Shown: positions 8,742 through 18,187, numbered from the stretch's first letter. The stretch: DNA of 64,000 nt from Lederbergia lenta NBRC 16444 (GCF_001591545.1 NZ_BCVC01000001.1:1984001-2048000); one strand, 5' to 3'. Notes: generated by a model from the sequence alone, not told the origin. Numbers and translations: made by a program.

Positions 8742-8828
8742 TAAAATCACTTTTTATTTTATTTCGTCTATTATACTATAGATCGTAAAAAGGATAATTC
8801 AAGTATGATGATAAAACGACATCATTCT

Positions 8829-9899
8829 TTATGCCTTTTGACTAGTATGGATTGCATCTATTATGATGCTAACTGCCTTACTCTCTTGTGATTTTTCCAT
8901 ATTATCAACTATCTTCTCTCTTTGGTCTTGAAGTTCGATTAACTGTCTAAAAAGTATATCACTCGTTAATTTTTCTTCTTCTAACATTAAAGCATACCCT
9001 TTTTCGCAAAAAGAAATGGCATTTAATATTTGATCTCCCCTGCTTTGTGATTTAGGTAACGGAATAATTAACATTGGAATATGTAAAGATAAAAATTCAA
9101 ATATTGCGTTAGACCCGCCCCTCGTCAGCACTAAATGAGTAGCAGCTAATATATCTGGTAGTTCCTCTGTTACATATTCAAATTGCCGATATCCCTCTAT
9201 ATTTGCATAATTATTGTCTAACTGAGATTTTCCACATATATGCACCACTTGGAAATGTGGAGTGAGTTTCGGAAGCATATCTCGTATTGTTTCATTTATT
9301 TTCTTCGCGCCAAGACTACCTCCCATGATTGTTAATATAGGTCGTTGTTTATGAAAACGAAGATACATTTTCCCACGAGTTGCATTACCTTGAAATAATG
9401 CTTTTCTAATCGGCGATCCAGCAACTACAGTTTTCTTTTCTGGAAAATGACAAGCAGCCTCTTCAAAGGATGTAAATATTTTATCTGAAAATTTCATCGC
9501 AATCCGATTAGCCAAACCAGGTGTTAAATCACTTTCATGTAAAAATACTGGAATGCGAAGTGACTTGGCAGCTAGAACGACTGGTACCGTCACAAAACCT
9601 CCTTTAGAGAACACTAACTGTGGGTTGATTTGTTTAAGCATTCGCCTCGCTTGCCAAATTCCTTTTATTACTCTGCCTAAATCCAACATATTTTCTTTAC
9701 TCATGTAACGACGAAGCTTTCCACTTGAAATTCCGTAATAGGTAATATTATTTTTTTCGATAATTTCTTTTTCTATACCAGCAAACGATCCGATATAATG
9801 TACATCCCATTCATTACTCAGTGATTCTATGATGGCAATATTTGGTGTGACATGTCCTGCAGATCCTCCACCAGTAAAAACTATTTTTTTAATACCCAT
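8829..9899 (-). CDS. murG: UDP-GlcNAc:undecaprenyl-PP-MurNAc-pentapeptide GlcNAc transferase, stand-alone copy
   Basis: About 356 residues, GT28 family. The donor loop GGGSAGHVTPN opens the protein. Later come FSKGGFVTVPVVLAA, HESDLTPGLANR (acceptor region), GGSLGAKKINE and the C-terminal LTRGGSNAIFEFL, all typical of MurG, which makes lipid II at the inner face of the membrane. It stands outside any division/cell-wall cluster and resembles the second MurG type found in B. cereus relatives, so the main murG may be elsewhere. An upstream ATG at 9914 lacks a ribosome site; GGGGAAA lies before the ATG pair at 9902/9899, so 9899 was taken. The APH-like gene ends 23 bases upstream. Confidence 0.9.
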   Translation of the reverse strand: MGIKKIVFTGGGSAGHVTPNIAIIESLSNEWDVHYIGSFAGIEKEIIEKNNITYYGISSGKLRRYMSKENMLDLGRVIKGIWQARRMLKQINPQLVFSKGGFVTVPVVLAAKSLRIPVFLHESDLTPGLANRIAMKFSDKIFTSFEEAACHFPEKKTVVAGSPIRKALFQGNATRGKMYLRFHKQRPILTIMGGSLGAKKINETIRDMLPKLTPHFQVVHICGKSQLDNNYANIEGYRQFEYVTEELPDILAATHLVLTRGGSNAIFEFLSLHIPMLIIPLPKSQSRGDQILNAISFCEKGYALMLEEEKLTSDILFRQLIELQDQREKIVDNMEKSQESKAVSIIIDAIHTSQKA

Positions 9900-9922
9900 C
9901 ATGACTTTCCCCATTTCTGTTA

Positions 9923-10774
9923 TTAATAATTTCTAAGTGTTGTCCAATAATTCCATGCATTTAAATAAGCCGGTAAATCTTGTGGATGATGATAGATACA
10001 TCTCAGCATTCGAATATACAACCCAATAATTACTTCCTCCACTAATTGTTTTTTATCATTCTGGAAATTTGGAAGCTCTTTCGCTACTTCAAAAATAACT
10101 TCCATTGTAAGTTGCTCTGGAGAAGAACAAAAAGCAAAAACAAGTTCATAAATCAACGGACCAGCAAGCGGCATTGGGTCGATAACGGCGACCAACCTAT
10201 TATCCTTTTGTAAAAAGTTATGTACACCACAATCTCCATGTAATAGATAAGGCTTACCATTCCTTCTGTTTTCTTTTTGGGCAAGACTCTTTACCAACTC
10301 ATAATCTTTGTCAGTCAATCTAGCACCAATGATTTCTCTTGCCGCATTAATTTCTCCAACAAGATATTGATGCCAATTAATGCTTAAGTCTTGTATCCAC
10401 CCCCAATCATCATTGTTTGTAGGTGTATAATGAGAAATCAGTTTACTTACTAGTTCCTTTAAGAATATTTTCTTATTGCTTATTCCTGTCTTTACTTCCC
10501 CGCTCAGGTAGGTATAAATATAGTAATTATTACTTATATCTACATAGACAACTTTTGGTAAAATTTCAACACTTTGATAGGTGAATAAATAATGTGATTC
10601 TGCTTTTATCGTGTCACAATCGTTATTTTTTAAAACATATTGATGATGGTTATCCCCTAACAGCTTCCATACGCTACTAGATGTTCCACCTTTCAATTCC
10701 TCCCATTCCATTATTTTAAAAGGAAGTAAGTTCAAGTTATTTATATTCCAAATCCACTCATTTATACTCCGCAC
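9923..10774 (-). CDS. Aminoglycoside phosphotransferase (APH)-family kinase
   Basis: A 283-residue protein with the kinase-like APH fold. It has an ATP-binding lobe (KGGTSSSVWKLLG), the catalytic loop LLHGDCGVHNFL (His-Gly-Asp-x4-Asn) and the metal-binding Asp in AVIDPMP. These features show a small-molecule kinase, not a specific resistance enzyme; chromosomal members phosphorylate many metabolites. The frame is open from TTG 10789, but GGAGGAG lies 6 bases before GTG 10774, which is the better start. It is followed closely by murG, so they are likely co-transcribed. The substrate is unknown. Confidence 0.82.
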   Translation of the reverse strand: MRSINEWIWNINNLNLLPFKIMEWEELKGGTSSSVWKLLGDNHHQYVLKNNDCDTIKAESHYLFTYQSVEILPKVVYVDISNNYYIYTYLSGEVKTGISNKKIFLKELVSKLISHYTPTNNDDWGWIQDLSINWHQYLVGEINAAREIIGARLTDKDYELVKSLAQKENRRNGKPYLLHGDCGVHNFLQKDNRLVAVIDPMPLAGPLIYELVFAFCSSPEQLTMEVIFEVAKELPNFQNDKKQLVEEVIIGLYIRMLRCIYHHPQDLPAYLNAWNYWTTLRNY

Positions 10775-10900
10775 TTGGTTCTCCTCCAATTTTCCAAACT
10801 ATTATATTCAAAGATTACCAAATAAAGTAATAGCCTGCTATACTAAATATTATGAGAAGGTTCTGTATTTTTCAGAACTATTAAAAGGAGTGATCATGCT

Positions 10901-11722
10901 ATGCCGAATCTTTCTGTCAGTACTTGGAGCTTACACCGAAATCTCGGCCCTCTCCGTTGGACTGTTTGGGACGATGAACAAAACGAACAAATAGTGGAAA
11001 TAAAAGCGCAACCTGAAACGATAAAGCTTTTAGACCTACCTGAAAAATTAGCTTCTAAAGGATTTGATATGATCGAAATTTGTCATTTTCATTTTCCAAG
11101 CACGGACTCGGAATACTTAAGTGAATTGCGCAACGCATGTAAAAGGGCAAATATTACATTCCACACCCTTCTGTTAGATTATGGAGATATATCAACTAAT
11201 GATCCTATTCGTAGAGAAAAAGACCTTGAATTCATTCAGAACTGGATTGATATTGCCGCTACTGTTGGGGCAGAACGCATCAGAGTTATTGCTGGAGACT
11301 CCAGTCCTGATGACTCGGAAGCACTCGAACGATCCATACAAAATTTAAATAAGCTTGCACTTTATGCTACAGATCGTGGAGTCCGCATTGTGATCGAAAA
11401 TTTCCGTGCCCTTACTTCCAAGGCTGATAACTGTATCAAAATATTAAAAAATAGTGATACGTCTATCCGAATGATTACAGATTTCGGGAATTTTAAAGGA
11501 GATGATAAATACGAGGAATTGGCCACTATACTTCCTTACAGTGATTCCGTTCATGCGAAGGCAAATTTCGATTCGGATGGTCTACCAGATATAGAGGAAT
11601 TTCGCACTTGTTTAGATCTATTAGTTGATACAAACTATAATGGTTCGATTACATTAATTTATGATGGACCAGGTGATATGTGGGAAGGGATCGAACGTGT
11701 TAGGAAGATTGTAGATTCTTAA
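10901..11722 (+). CDS. Sugar-phosphate isomerase/epimerase, AP-endonuclease-2 TIM barrel
   Basis: A 273-residue xylose-isomerase-like TIM barrel. Strand and ligand motifs seen are DMIEICHFHFPS, ERIRVIAGD, VIENFRALTSK (metal Glu), MITDFGNF (metal Asp) and DSVHAKANFD (His). Members isomerise or epimerise sugars or sugar acids with a divalent metal, and the substrate cannot be read from sequence. It has an AAAGGAG site 10 bases from ATG 10901; an ATG 5 bases earlier is out of frame. It is a single-gene unit ending at a hairpin shared with the alkaline phosphatase gene. Confidence 0.85.
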   Translation: MPNLSVSTWSLHRNLGPLRWTVWDDEQNEQIVEIKAQPETIKLLDLPEKLASKGFDMIEICHFHFPSTDSEYLSELRNACKRANITFHTLLLDYGDISTNDPIRREKDLEFIQNWIDIAATVGAERIRVIAGDSSPDDSEALERSIQNLNKLALYATDRGVRIVIENFRALTSKADNCIKILKNSDTSIRMITDFGNFKGDDKYEELATILPYSDSVHAKANFDSDGLPDIEEFRTCLDLLVDTNYNGSITLIYDGPGDMWEGIERVRKIVDS

Positions 11723-11749
11723 CTTTAATTCGGAACTTTGTTCATTTAA

Positions 11750-11780
11750 ATGGCTGCTGAGACTTTTTCTCAACAGCCAT
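11750..11780. terminator. Bidirectional hairpin terminator
   Basis: ATGGCTG-CT-GAGA pairs with TCTC-AA-CAGCCAT around a CTTTT loop, between the convergent isomerase and alkaline phosphatase genes. AT-rich tracts follow on both sides. Confidence 0.75.
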
Positions 11781-11785
11781 AATTA

Positions 11786-13102
11786 TTATTTTGTTTGTTT
11801 AAACTTAATTTTCATCGCCTTAGCCATCAAGCCAGGTAAGTCTGTGTTTTCATGTAATCCTGCAAATAAATCTGCACTCGGTCCAAATGCATATAAAGGA
11901 ATATCAACCCCTGTATGCTGGGTGCTAGTCCAACCTACAAGTGCATGTTCAGAAACAATTTCATTAATCGCTATACTTGGTTTGTCAGCTGTTTTCACCT
12001 TTTCTATTTCATCATTTGATAAATCAAGAGTTGTATACTTCTTAACGATTTCTTTTATATTACTTTTATTAGCGTTTATTTGGCTAGCCATAAAATCACC
12101 AGTTGCAGTAACATCACGTAAAACCTCTATCTTTGCATCGTATTCACCATAGCCCCCTACAGACATTCCACCAGTATCATGATCACCCGCTATAACAATC
12201 AACGTCTTCTTATCCTTTTTGGCAAAATCGAGTGCTTTTTCAACTGCCTCCTCAAATGCTTGCGAATCTTTCATTGCCCATGCAGCATCATGTGCGTGGC
12301 CAGCCCAATCAATTTGACTTCCTTCTATCATTAGAAAGAAACCATCCTTATCTTTATTAAGTGTTTTCAACGCTGAATCTGTCATTTCCGCTAAGCTTGG
12401 CTGCTTTTTTTCATCTCTGTCTAATTCCGGTGCCATGCCTTCTTCCGCAAATAATCCAATCATTTTTTTCGCTTTATTTTTTTTCTTTAAATCATTTCGT
12501 TCTGATACGATTTCATAACCATCTTTTTCAGCTTTTTTAAGTAAGCTATTTGGAAAATACTTTTTGCCTCCACCAAGAATGACGTCCACATCATTTTCTA
12601 AAAGCTGTGGTGCAATATTAGCCTCGTCTGCACGAGATGCAACATTCGAAGCAAAAACAGCCGGAGTAGCATGTGTAATTGTTGAGGTAGCTACAAGGCC
12701 AGATGATTTACCTGCATCTTCAGCTGCTTGTAAAATTGTTTTTAATTTTTTTCCTTCTGGAGAAGTACTAATCATTCCATTATTTGTTTTCACTCCGGTT
12801 GCCATGGCTGTGCCAGCAGCTGCCGAATCTGTTACTTCAGTATCGGCGGAATACGTACGGTGCATCCCAACTAACATAGAATCCATAGCTGATTCTTCAC
12901 CTTTATACCAACGATAACTTGTTGCATAGGAAGCAGAATAACCATCAGGAACCATGAATATTACATTTTTCACATTCCCATTGTTCTGATGAGGTTTCGC
13001 TTTCACTGTAGATGAATGCCAATTAGCACCTACTAACATACCAATCGTAATAGTTGAAACAGCTGTAATGGACATCACTTTCTTTTTCAATGAAGTTTTC
13101 AT
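11786..13102 (-). CDS. phoA: Secreted alkaline phosphatase
   Basis: A 438-residue alkaline phosphatase. It has a Sec signal peptide (Lys-rich start, hydrophobic core to about residue 35). Metal and catalytic sites are in order: MVPDGYS (Asp), VTDSAAAGTAMATG with the nucleophilic serine, GDHDTGGM and STQHTGVDIP. It releases phosphate from organic esters outside the membrane. The ribosome site is AGGAGGGG. A PhoP-box array lies 57-84 bases upstream of the start, so induction by phosphate starvation through PhoPR is expected. Size and motifs match the PhoA/PhoB-type enzymes of Bacillus. It is monocistronic. Confidence 0.95.
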   Translation of the reverse strand: MKTSLKKKVMSITAVSTITIGMLVGANWHSSTVKAKPHQNNGNVKNVIFMVPDGYSASYATSYRWYKGEESAMDSMLVGMHRTYSADTEVTDSAAAGTAMATGVKTNNGMISTSPEGKKLKTILQAAEDAGKSSGLVATSTITHATPAVFASNVASRADEANIAPQLLENDVDVILGGGKKYFPNSLLKKAEKDGYEIVSERNDLKKKNKAKKMIGLFAEEGMAPELDRDEKKQPSLAEMTDSALKTLNKDKDGFFLMIEGSQIDWAGHAHDAAWAMKDSQAFEEAVEKALDFAKKDKKTLIVIAGDHDTGGMSVGGYGEYDAKIEVLRDVTATGDFMASQINANKSNIKEIVKKYTTLDLSNDEIEKVKTADKPSIAINEIVSEHALVGWTSTQHTGVDIPLYAFGPSADLFAGLHENTDLPGLMAKAMKIKFKQTK

Positions 13103-13158
13103 TTTTCCCCTCCTTATCTTATGTACAATCTAATCATATAATTGGGATATGGAAGTTT

Positions 13159-13186
13159 CATAAAAATCATGTAAAAGATATGTAAA
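13159..13186 (-). promoter_or_regulatory. PhoP box upstream of alkaline phosphatase
   Basis: On the minus strand the sequence reads TTTACA-n5-TTTACA-n5-TTTATG, three hexamers at exact 11-base spacing, close to the PhoP consensus TTHACA-n5 repeats of B. subtilis. A further TTCACA occurs at 13197-13202, out of the 11-base register. The array ends 56 bases before the start codon, room for a core promoter between. Confidence 0.75.
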
Positions 13187-13406
13187 TCTATAAAATTGTG
13201 AATAAATAACTATTCTTGCTCACTATTTCAGGACCTTTACGCTATATATTTTACGTATTTTATACAAATATGCAGCGTATATCTGTGTTTCTTACCAATT
13301 CAATTTATTTCTCAATACTTTAGACACAGCAACGTTCGAAATGAATTTACATAATATTAATAATTTATACTAAGATCTAGCTTGAATTAAGTATTTAACT
13401 AAACAT

Positions 13407-13437
13407 AAAAAGCCGCATTAAAAAACGTGCGACTTTT
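13407..13437 (-). terminator. Hairpin terminator (minus strand)
   Basis: On the minus strand AAAAGTCGCA pairs with TGCGGCTTTT with one mismatch and is followed by T residues. It lies about 300 bases after the GH78 gene on that strand and may end that operon. Confidence 0.5.
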
Positions 13438-13439
13438 CT

Positions 13440-13730
13440 CTTTCTATTTTTCATTTTGAAACGCATATTTATCCTCATTAAGAGAAACAAAAGTTCCCTT
13501 TTACATTAGATAGCTTAAAAAGGTGAACAGGGAATAGAAACTAAAAGTATACTTTATGATAGGCTGTCCAAAAATAGTTGCATTAACTTTATGGATACCA
13601 CTACCTCTTTATTAATTAAATCCTGTGCTAGCTCCTTGATCGTTTATTTCCTTTCTAGAGTTAATCTAATGCTAAAATGAGCATTTTAGCGACTTATAAA
13701 ACTACATCTCATGTCTATATGTTTAATAAA
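13440..13730. other. Non-coding stretch between terminator and GH78 gene
   Basis: AT-rich, no plausible gene. It contains an 8-bp inverted repeat (GCTAAAAT / ATTTTAGC at 13671-13690) 43 bases after the GH78 stop that could protect the 3' end of the message; it lacks a T tract. Confidence 0.4.
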
Positions 13731-13732
13731 GA

Positions 13733-15313
13733 TTACAATTTATATTTTCTTATTAAGTATGTTGGTGTACAGCTCCATGCATGACAATAGCTATTAATTA
13801 GATCGCTACCATAAGGTGAAAAGTTCTTATTTCCCGGGTCATATAATTCCCAAAATGTATCTGCGCCGTCTTCGATCATGCCACCCCAGTACAATTTCAT
13901 CATCGATATTGCTTTTTCCTTTTCATCGACTAAAATAAGCGCCTCAACTAAATGATGGTACATATATGGTGTTGCTAATCCACATTCAGGTTTGTCTTCC
14001 AAGAGACGATTCATCAGCTCTTTATTCTCCTCAAACGGTAATATATCAGCAAGTACCATCCAAATCTGACTAGCCCACGATACTTGCCGATTATCACCAC
14101 TAATAAAAAATTTCTGCTGCTCATCCCATAAATATTTTATAGCACCCTCGATGGTATTAGTTAATTGGATTTCCAACCAATCCTTTTCCGGTCTTGCCAA
14201 CACCTCGGCAAGACGGATTGCTTGTTTCATTGTATAAATTAATATTGCTTGTGATGGGGTTTGTTTATTTAAACCATCCTTCCAATCGATAAATGACCAC
14301 CAATCACTCGAATCTTTTACAATACAACGATTATCAAGACGTGCTAATGCCAATTCTATTTGGCGATACGCTGTTGGCCACAACTCTTTTAATGTAGTAA
14401 TATCCTTTGTTGCAAAATAGTAATCATGTAGCGTTGCAGCAAAAAATAAAGAATAATCGTATAGAACAGTATCATCTGCAATCAGCGATGGTGCGGTAAA
14501 AACATTCGCAGTTACCTGTCCCCTATCATCTGGTACACCTGCAAAAAGATAGAGACAACGTTTAACAAGATCTTTTGTTTTGAAAGTTTCATAGTCTGCA
14601 AGCGCCTGCAAACGTAAATCACCAAGCCATAAACGACGATCACGCTTCGGCCCATCTTCAAACACATCCTGCATGCAATCTGCTAGTGTTTTAATACTTA
14701 CTTTATCAATTCTCTTGAGCATTTCATCCGTATGCTGAAGTGGCTTAACCCCTGCTATATTGGCGGATGTTACTGCTTTACATTCAACATTTTCGAATAT
14801 AACTTGATATTTCGGTGATGTATCCAATATTTCAAACTTAATGTACCTAAAGCAATATCTTCTAGGCAAATCTATTTTACCTGGTAGTACATCGACGTAA
14901 ATCGTTTCCTCTTGGAGCCATGAGCTACTTAGCCAACCATCGTATTCTTCGAAAGGTTCGGCCATTTCAACTGGCATTTCGCCAATCGTTAATTTTAAAC
15001 GAAGTGGTGCATCTGGTGGGCTGCCAACCGGTCGAATATTCATCGAAATATACCCAACGTAATGGTCTCCAAAATCGAGAATAAATGATTCGTCCTTTCT
15101 GTACTTGCGTTCATTAAGTGCGGAAATAGGCGCTTCTGTTTCTACTTCCCATCCGTGAATCACTTCCGAGTTTTTTCTCACTTTTACAATCGATATAGGT
15201 TTTACGATAGTAGTATATAGTTCTGGTTTTAAATGATTTGCCTTTTCAATAAAATCTTCATTATATATAGTTACGTAATGATCATTTTTTTGAATATGTA
15301 GTGCGTTACTCAA
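13733..15313 (-). CDS. GH78-like alpha-L-rhamnosidase family enzyme
   Basis: A 526-residue protein. The C-terminal half is an (alpha/alpha)6 barrel with the GH78 signature FEDGPKRDRRLWLGDLR (about 217-233), which holds acidic catalytic-site residues. The N-terminal part (about 40-185) is beta-rich, as in rhamnosidases. It is shorter than typical 900-1000-residue GH78 enzymes and has no signal peptide, so it should act on imported oligosaccharides in the cytoplasm. It starts at TTG inside the symporter stop (TTGA overlap) behind AGAGGAGG, so translation is coupled. Rhamnose specificity is an inference from the family; other deoxy-sugar or uronic targets are possible. Confidence 0.75.
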   Translation of the reverse strand: MSNALHIQKNDHYVTIYNEDFIEKANHLKPELYTTIVKPISIVKVRKNSEVIHGWEVETEAPISALNERKYRKDESFILDFGDHYVGYISMNIRPVGSPPDAPLRLKLTIGEMPVEMAEPFEEYDGWLSSSWLQEETIYVDVLPGKIDLPRRYCFRYIKFEILDTSPKYQVIFENVECKAVTSANIAGVKPLQHTDEMLKRIDKVSIKTLADCMQDVFEDGPKRDRRLWLGDLRLQALADYETFKTKDLVKRCLYLFAGVPDDRGQVTANVFTAPSLIADDTVLYDYSLFFAATLHDYYFATKDITTLKELWPTAYRQIELALARLDNRCIVKDSSDWWSFIDWKDGLNKQTPSQAILIYTMKQAIRLAEVLARPEKDWLEIQLTNTIEGAIKYLWDEQQKFFISGDNRQVSWASQIWMVLADILPFEENKELMNRLLEDKPECGLATPYMYHHLVEALILVDEKEKAISMMKLYWGGMIEDGADTFWELYDPGNKNFSPYGSDLINSYCHAWSCTPTYLIRKYKL

Positions 15314-16662
15314 ATTACTGCCTCCTCTTTTTCATCATATCGCGCATTAATCTCAGCTCGAATTTTCGGGTAAACTTTATCGAGGTTATAAAAACTCATT
15401 ACAATCATTGATATGACTACAAACACGGCTGGAATAATTAAGTATCCCATCTTAATAGCCAGCAATGCGGAATCAGACTGGGGCTGATTAGGCATATAAT
15501 TACCCAATGTGAGCATTAAGCCAAACAACGCTCCAGCAACCGCCATCGTCACTTTACCCAAGAAACCATTTAATGCAGAAAGCACTCCCGCCGCATTAAT
15601 TCCTGTTTTCCACTCTCCATAATCAACTGGATCTGCTTGCATAGAGAAATAAATACTTTGGCGCAAACCAAAACCAAATGCTGCAATTACTGCGCCGACA
15701 ATTAAACCACTTACATTTAAACCAACGATCAACATGATCAGAATACCCACTAAATTAATCACACTTGCAATCATAAAAAGTGTTCGTTTATACACTTTCT
15801 GAGCGATGAAGGGCGTCAGAAAAGTACCAAAGATTGGAACAAAGGAACCTATACCTGCGATTACGGCAACAAGATCCGGGCGACCAAGATTATATGTAAC
15901 GTAATATATAAGTGCTCCTTGTTGAAAAAAATGGGAGCCCCACATAAAGAAAATATTCGTAGCAAAAATATAATAGGGTTTATTTCCTTTCAATGTCGAA
16001 AATGCTTGTTTTACAGTTACCTTTTCATATTGAACTTTTATTTTTTCCTCTACATTTTTAAATGTTACAAAGAACATAAGTGCGGCAATCACACCAAAAA
16101 TTACCATCGTCCAGAAGAATCCTTGCGCCTGTGAGCCACTGCCGAGTGCTTTAACCATTGGCATTGTTAAAACACTGACCGCCGTTGCTCCAATAAAGGA
16201 AAAGATGATTCTGACAGTTGCTAACATCGTTCTTTCCTGTGGATCACTTGTTAAATTCGGTAAGATAGATGCTAATGGGATATTTACCATCGTGTAGGCC
16301 ATTGATAACCCCATATAAGTAATATAAGCATAAATCACCTTACCAGTTGGACCGATATCGGGAACATAAAATGCTAGGATACCTAAAAGAGCAAACGGAA
16401 TTGCTCCGAATAAAAAATAAGGACGCGATTTCCCCCACTTCGTATTTGTTTTATCGATAATCACTCCCATGACAATGTCTGTAATCCCATCCACTATCCT
16501 TGTTAAAAGAAACAATAGAGCAACTTGCGCTGCCATCAATCCCATTACATCTGTATAATAAAACATTAAATACAGCGTTATCATTTGCCACACTAAGTTA
16601 CATGAAAAATCCGCTAAACCATATCCAACCCGTTGCCGCCAAACCCCTATATTAGCATTCAT
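15310..16662 (-). CDS. GPH-family sugar:cation symporter (MFS)
   Basis: A 450-residue protein with about 12 membrane helices. The family signature is present: the N-terminal GYGLADFSCNLVWQM, and DGITDIVMGVIIDKTNTKWGKSR at the loop between helices 2 and 3. GPH transporters (MelB, XynB, UxuP types) take up glycosides, pentosides or hexuronides with Na+ or H+. It overlaps the GH78 gene by 4 bases, so it most likely imports that enzyme's substrate. The ribosome site GGAGGGG precedes the ATG. A cre-like site lies 51 bases upstream of the start. Confidence 0.9.
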   Translation of the reverse strand: MNANIGVWRQRVGYGLADFSCNLVWQMITLYLMFYYTDVMGLMAAQVALLFLLTRIVDGITDIVMGVIIDKTNTKWGKSRPYFLFGAIPFALLGILAFYVPDIGPTGKVIYAYITYMGLSMAYTMVNIPLASILPNLTSDPQERTMLATVRIIFSFIGATAVSVLTMPMVKALGSGSQAQGFFWTMVIFGVIAALMFFVTFKNVEEKIKVQYEKVTVKQAFSTLKGNKPYYIFATNIFFMWGSHFFQQGALIYYVTYNLGRPDLVAVIAGIGSFVPIFGTFLTPFIAQKVYKRTLFMIASVINLVGILIMLIVGLNVSGLIVGAVIAAFGFGLRQSIYFSMQADPVDYGEWKTGINAAGVLSALNGFLGKVTMAVAGALFGLMLTLGNYMPNQPQSDSALLAIKMGYLIIPAVFVVISMIVMSFYNLDKVYPKIRAEINARYDEKEEAVI

Positions 16663-16712
16663 TTTATTTACCCCTCCTTAACTTTCTTCACTATCAAATT
16701 CTATCTATCTTA

Positions 16713-16727
16713 ATTAAAGCGCTTTAT
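16713..16727. promoter_or_regulatory. cre-like operator (CcpA or LacI-type)
   Basis: ATTAAAGCGCTTTAT has the palindromic AAAGCGCTTT core of catabolite-responsive elements; two consensus positions differ. It lies 51-65 bases upstream of the symporter start, where it could block that operon when glucose is present. Confidence 0.55.
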
Positions 16728-16793
16728 GAATGCGCAAACAATGAGTGATTCACAGATAAAAGTGCCCATTTCACAGGTTAAAAAGGAATAAAC

Positions 16794-16964
16794 GTGCAAA
16801 CTGCGGCCACATGATTTGGGGATGACGACGTTGCCACACAACTTAGCGATCTTTTTTTAGTCGAAGAATCTTATTAAGATGAAATAAAGAAACTCGGTAA
16901 GCCACAAAAAGCAAAAGGCACTCTTTTAGGTGCGACAAGCAAGAAAGTCTCTCTTTATCTTTAG
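16794..16964 (+). pseudogene. Unidentified gene remnant
   Basis: One frame reads as protein-like sequence (FGDDDVATQLSDLFLVEESY, then DEIKKLGKPQKAKG and ATSKKVSLYL) interrupted by TGA and TAA before a final TAG. Composition and phase look coding, unlike the flanking DNA, so this is probably the tail of a deleted gene. The family is not recognised. Confidence 0.35.
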
Positions 16965-16980
16965 TCAGATTAACTTATAC

Positions 16981-17011
16981 CTCGAGCACCTAGCGCCTGT
17001 AGCTAGACGTT
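16981..17011. repeat. Short fragment of a Bacillaceae-type interspersed repeat
   Basis: The motif GAGCACCTAGCGCCTGTAGC followed by TAGACGTT resembles the GCGCCTG-GCTAGACG repeats scattered between genes in Bacillaceae. The element at 46735-46896 shares GCTAGACGTT. Confidence 0.35.
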
Positions 17012-17055
17012 AAAAAATCCCTATAACAATAGATAGAGATTCATCAAATGACTGT

Positions 17056-18045
17056 TTAATTTTTATTATTACGAAAGCGATTTGGAGTCCTATTAAAATA
17101 CTCTTTGAACTTACGGTGAAAGAAACTGGTACTTTCATAACCGACATGGTTAGCAATCTCATCGATGCTTTTATTCGTATTTTTCAAAAGTGATGCGGCA
17201 TGAACCATTCGCTGCATTTGTATAAGTTCTAGAAATGATTTTCCTGTCTGTTCCTTCAACATATTGCTGAGATAATTGGCATTGAAATTAAACGTATTCG
17301 CTAGTGAGCTTAATGTACAATTTCGAAAGTTTTCTTCAATATAATGCAAAATATCGACTATACTTGTAGTTTTCCCTCTATCTTTACTTTCAAAATTTTT
17401 ATCGAGTTGATAAACGCGCATTAATTCAATAAACATAATCGGTAAATATGCATTTATCATTTCAGTAGAATGATCTTGAGGAGCAAAAAACTCATAAAGC
17501 ATATTCTTAATAATCCACTGTAAATTCTCGTTTTCTTGAGAGTGGAACAATATATACCGATCATGTTGCTGATTTTCAGAGATAGCATTCATCAAAAAAT
17601 CAGAAACCAGCCCTTTATTGCTAAACCTACTCCAAAAAGCTGTAGAAAAAGTTTCTTTTTTCATGATAATATTCACTAATATATCATCACTTCCAAGTGC
17701 TAAAATGCTATGTGGGACATCTGTATCAAGTAGACAAACTTGTCCCTTTTTTAGCAGTACTTCTTTCCCGTTTATCATCTGGCGGCAGATACCTGAATAT
17801 ACATAGTTAATTTCAATAAATGAATGAACATGAAGTGGCATATCTGCAAAACGATGATGTTTATTAATGAAAATGGGCCCCTTGTCAAAAAAGTAAAAAT
17901 CCTGCATTCTTGGGACAGCGCCTTTAGCTTCAACAAGCAATTCATTACCATCAAAATCATTAATATTTTCCTTGGTTTTAATTTGAATACGTTCAATAGA
18001 ATCTAATTCTCTTAAATATTTATCAAGCCACTCGTATTGCATCAT
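17056..18045 (-). CDS. AraC-family transcriptional regulator with cupin sensor
   Basis: About 330 residues. The N-terminal half contains a cupin-like ligand domain (HHRFADMPLHVHSFIEINYVY, GQVCLLDTDVPHSI). The C-terminal 100 residues hold two helix-turn-helix motifs (LSSLANTFNFNANYLSNMLK; IDEIANHVGYESTSFFHRKF), ending at PNRFR. Such proteins activate sugar operons when ligand binds. It lies upstream of, and on the same strand as, the symporter/GH78 operon, which is the likely target. The frame opens earlier at TTG, but AAAAGGAG lies 4 bases before ATG 18045 and 7 before ATG 18042, so translation starts there. Confidence 0.9.
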   Translation of the reverse strand: MMQYEWLDKYLRELDSIERIQIKTKENINDFDGNELLVEAKGAVPRMQDFYFFDKGPIFINKHHRFADMPLHVHSFIEINYVYSGICRQMINGKEVLLKKGQVCLLDTDVPHSILALGSDDILVNIIMKKETFSTAFWSRFSNKGLVSDFLMNAISENQQHDRYILFHSQENENLQWIIKNMLYEFFAPQDHSTEMINAYLPIMFIELMRVYQLDKNFESKDRGKTTSIVDILHYIEENFRNCTLSSLANTFNFNANYLSNMLKEQTGKSFLELIQMQRMVHAASLLKNTNKSIDEIANHVGYESTSFFHRKFKEYFNRTPNRFRNNKN

Positions 18046-18187
18046 TCTTCTCCTTTTAACTTTCAAAATTCTATATGTTTGGAAATCTCACATCTTCTTT
18101 TTTACTAATATAATTTACTATTTTTTCCTTCAACTTTATTATTTTTCATTTTACTTATCAATGACCATGACTCCTTAATCTTATACC

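Noticed and set aside
9923-10774. Aminoglycoside resistance gene
   Set aside because: Only the general APH kinase fold is shown; linkage to murG and chromosomal context do not support calling it a resistance determinant.
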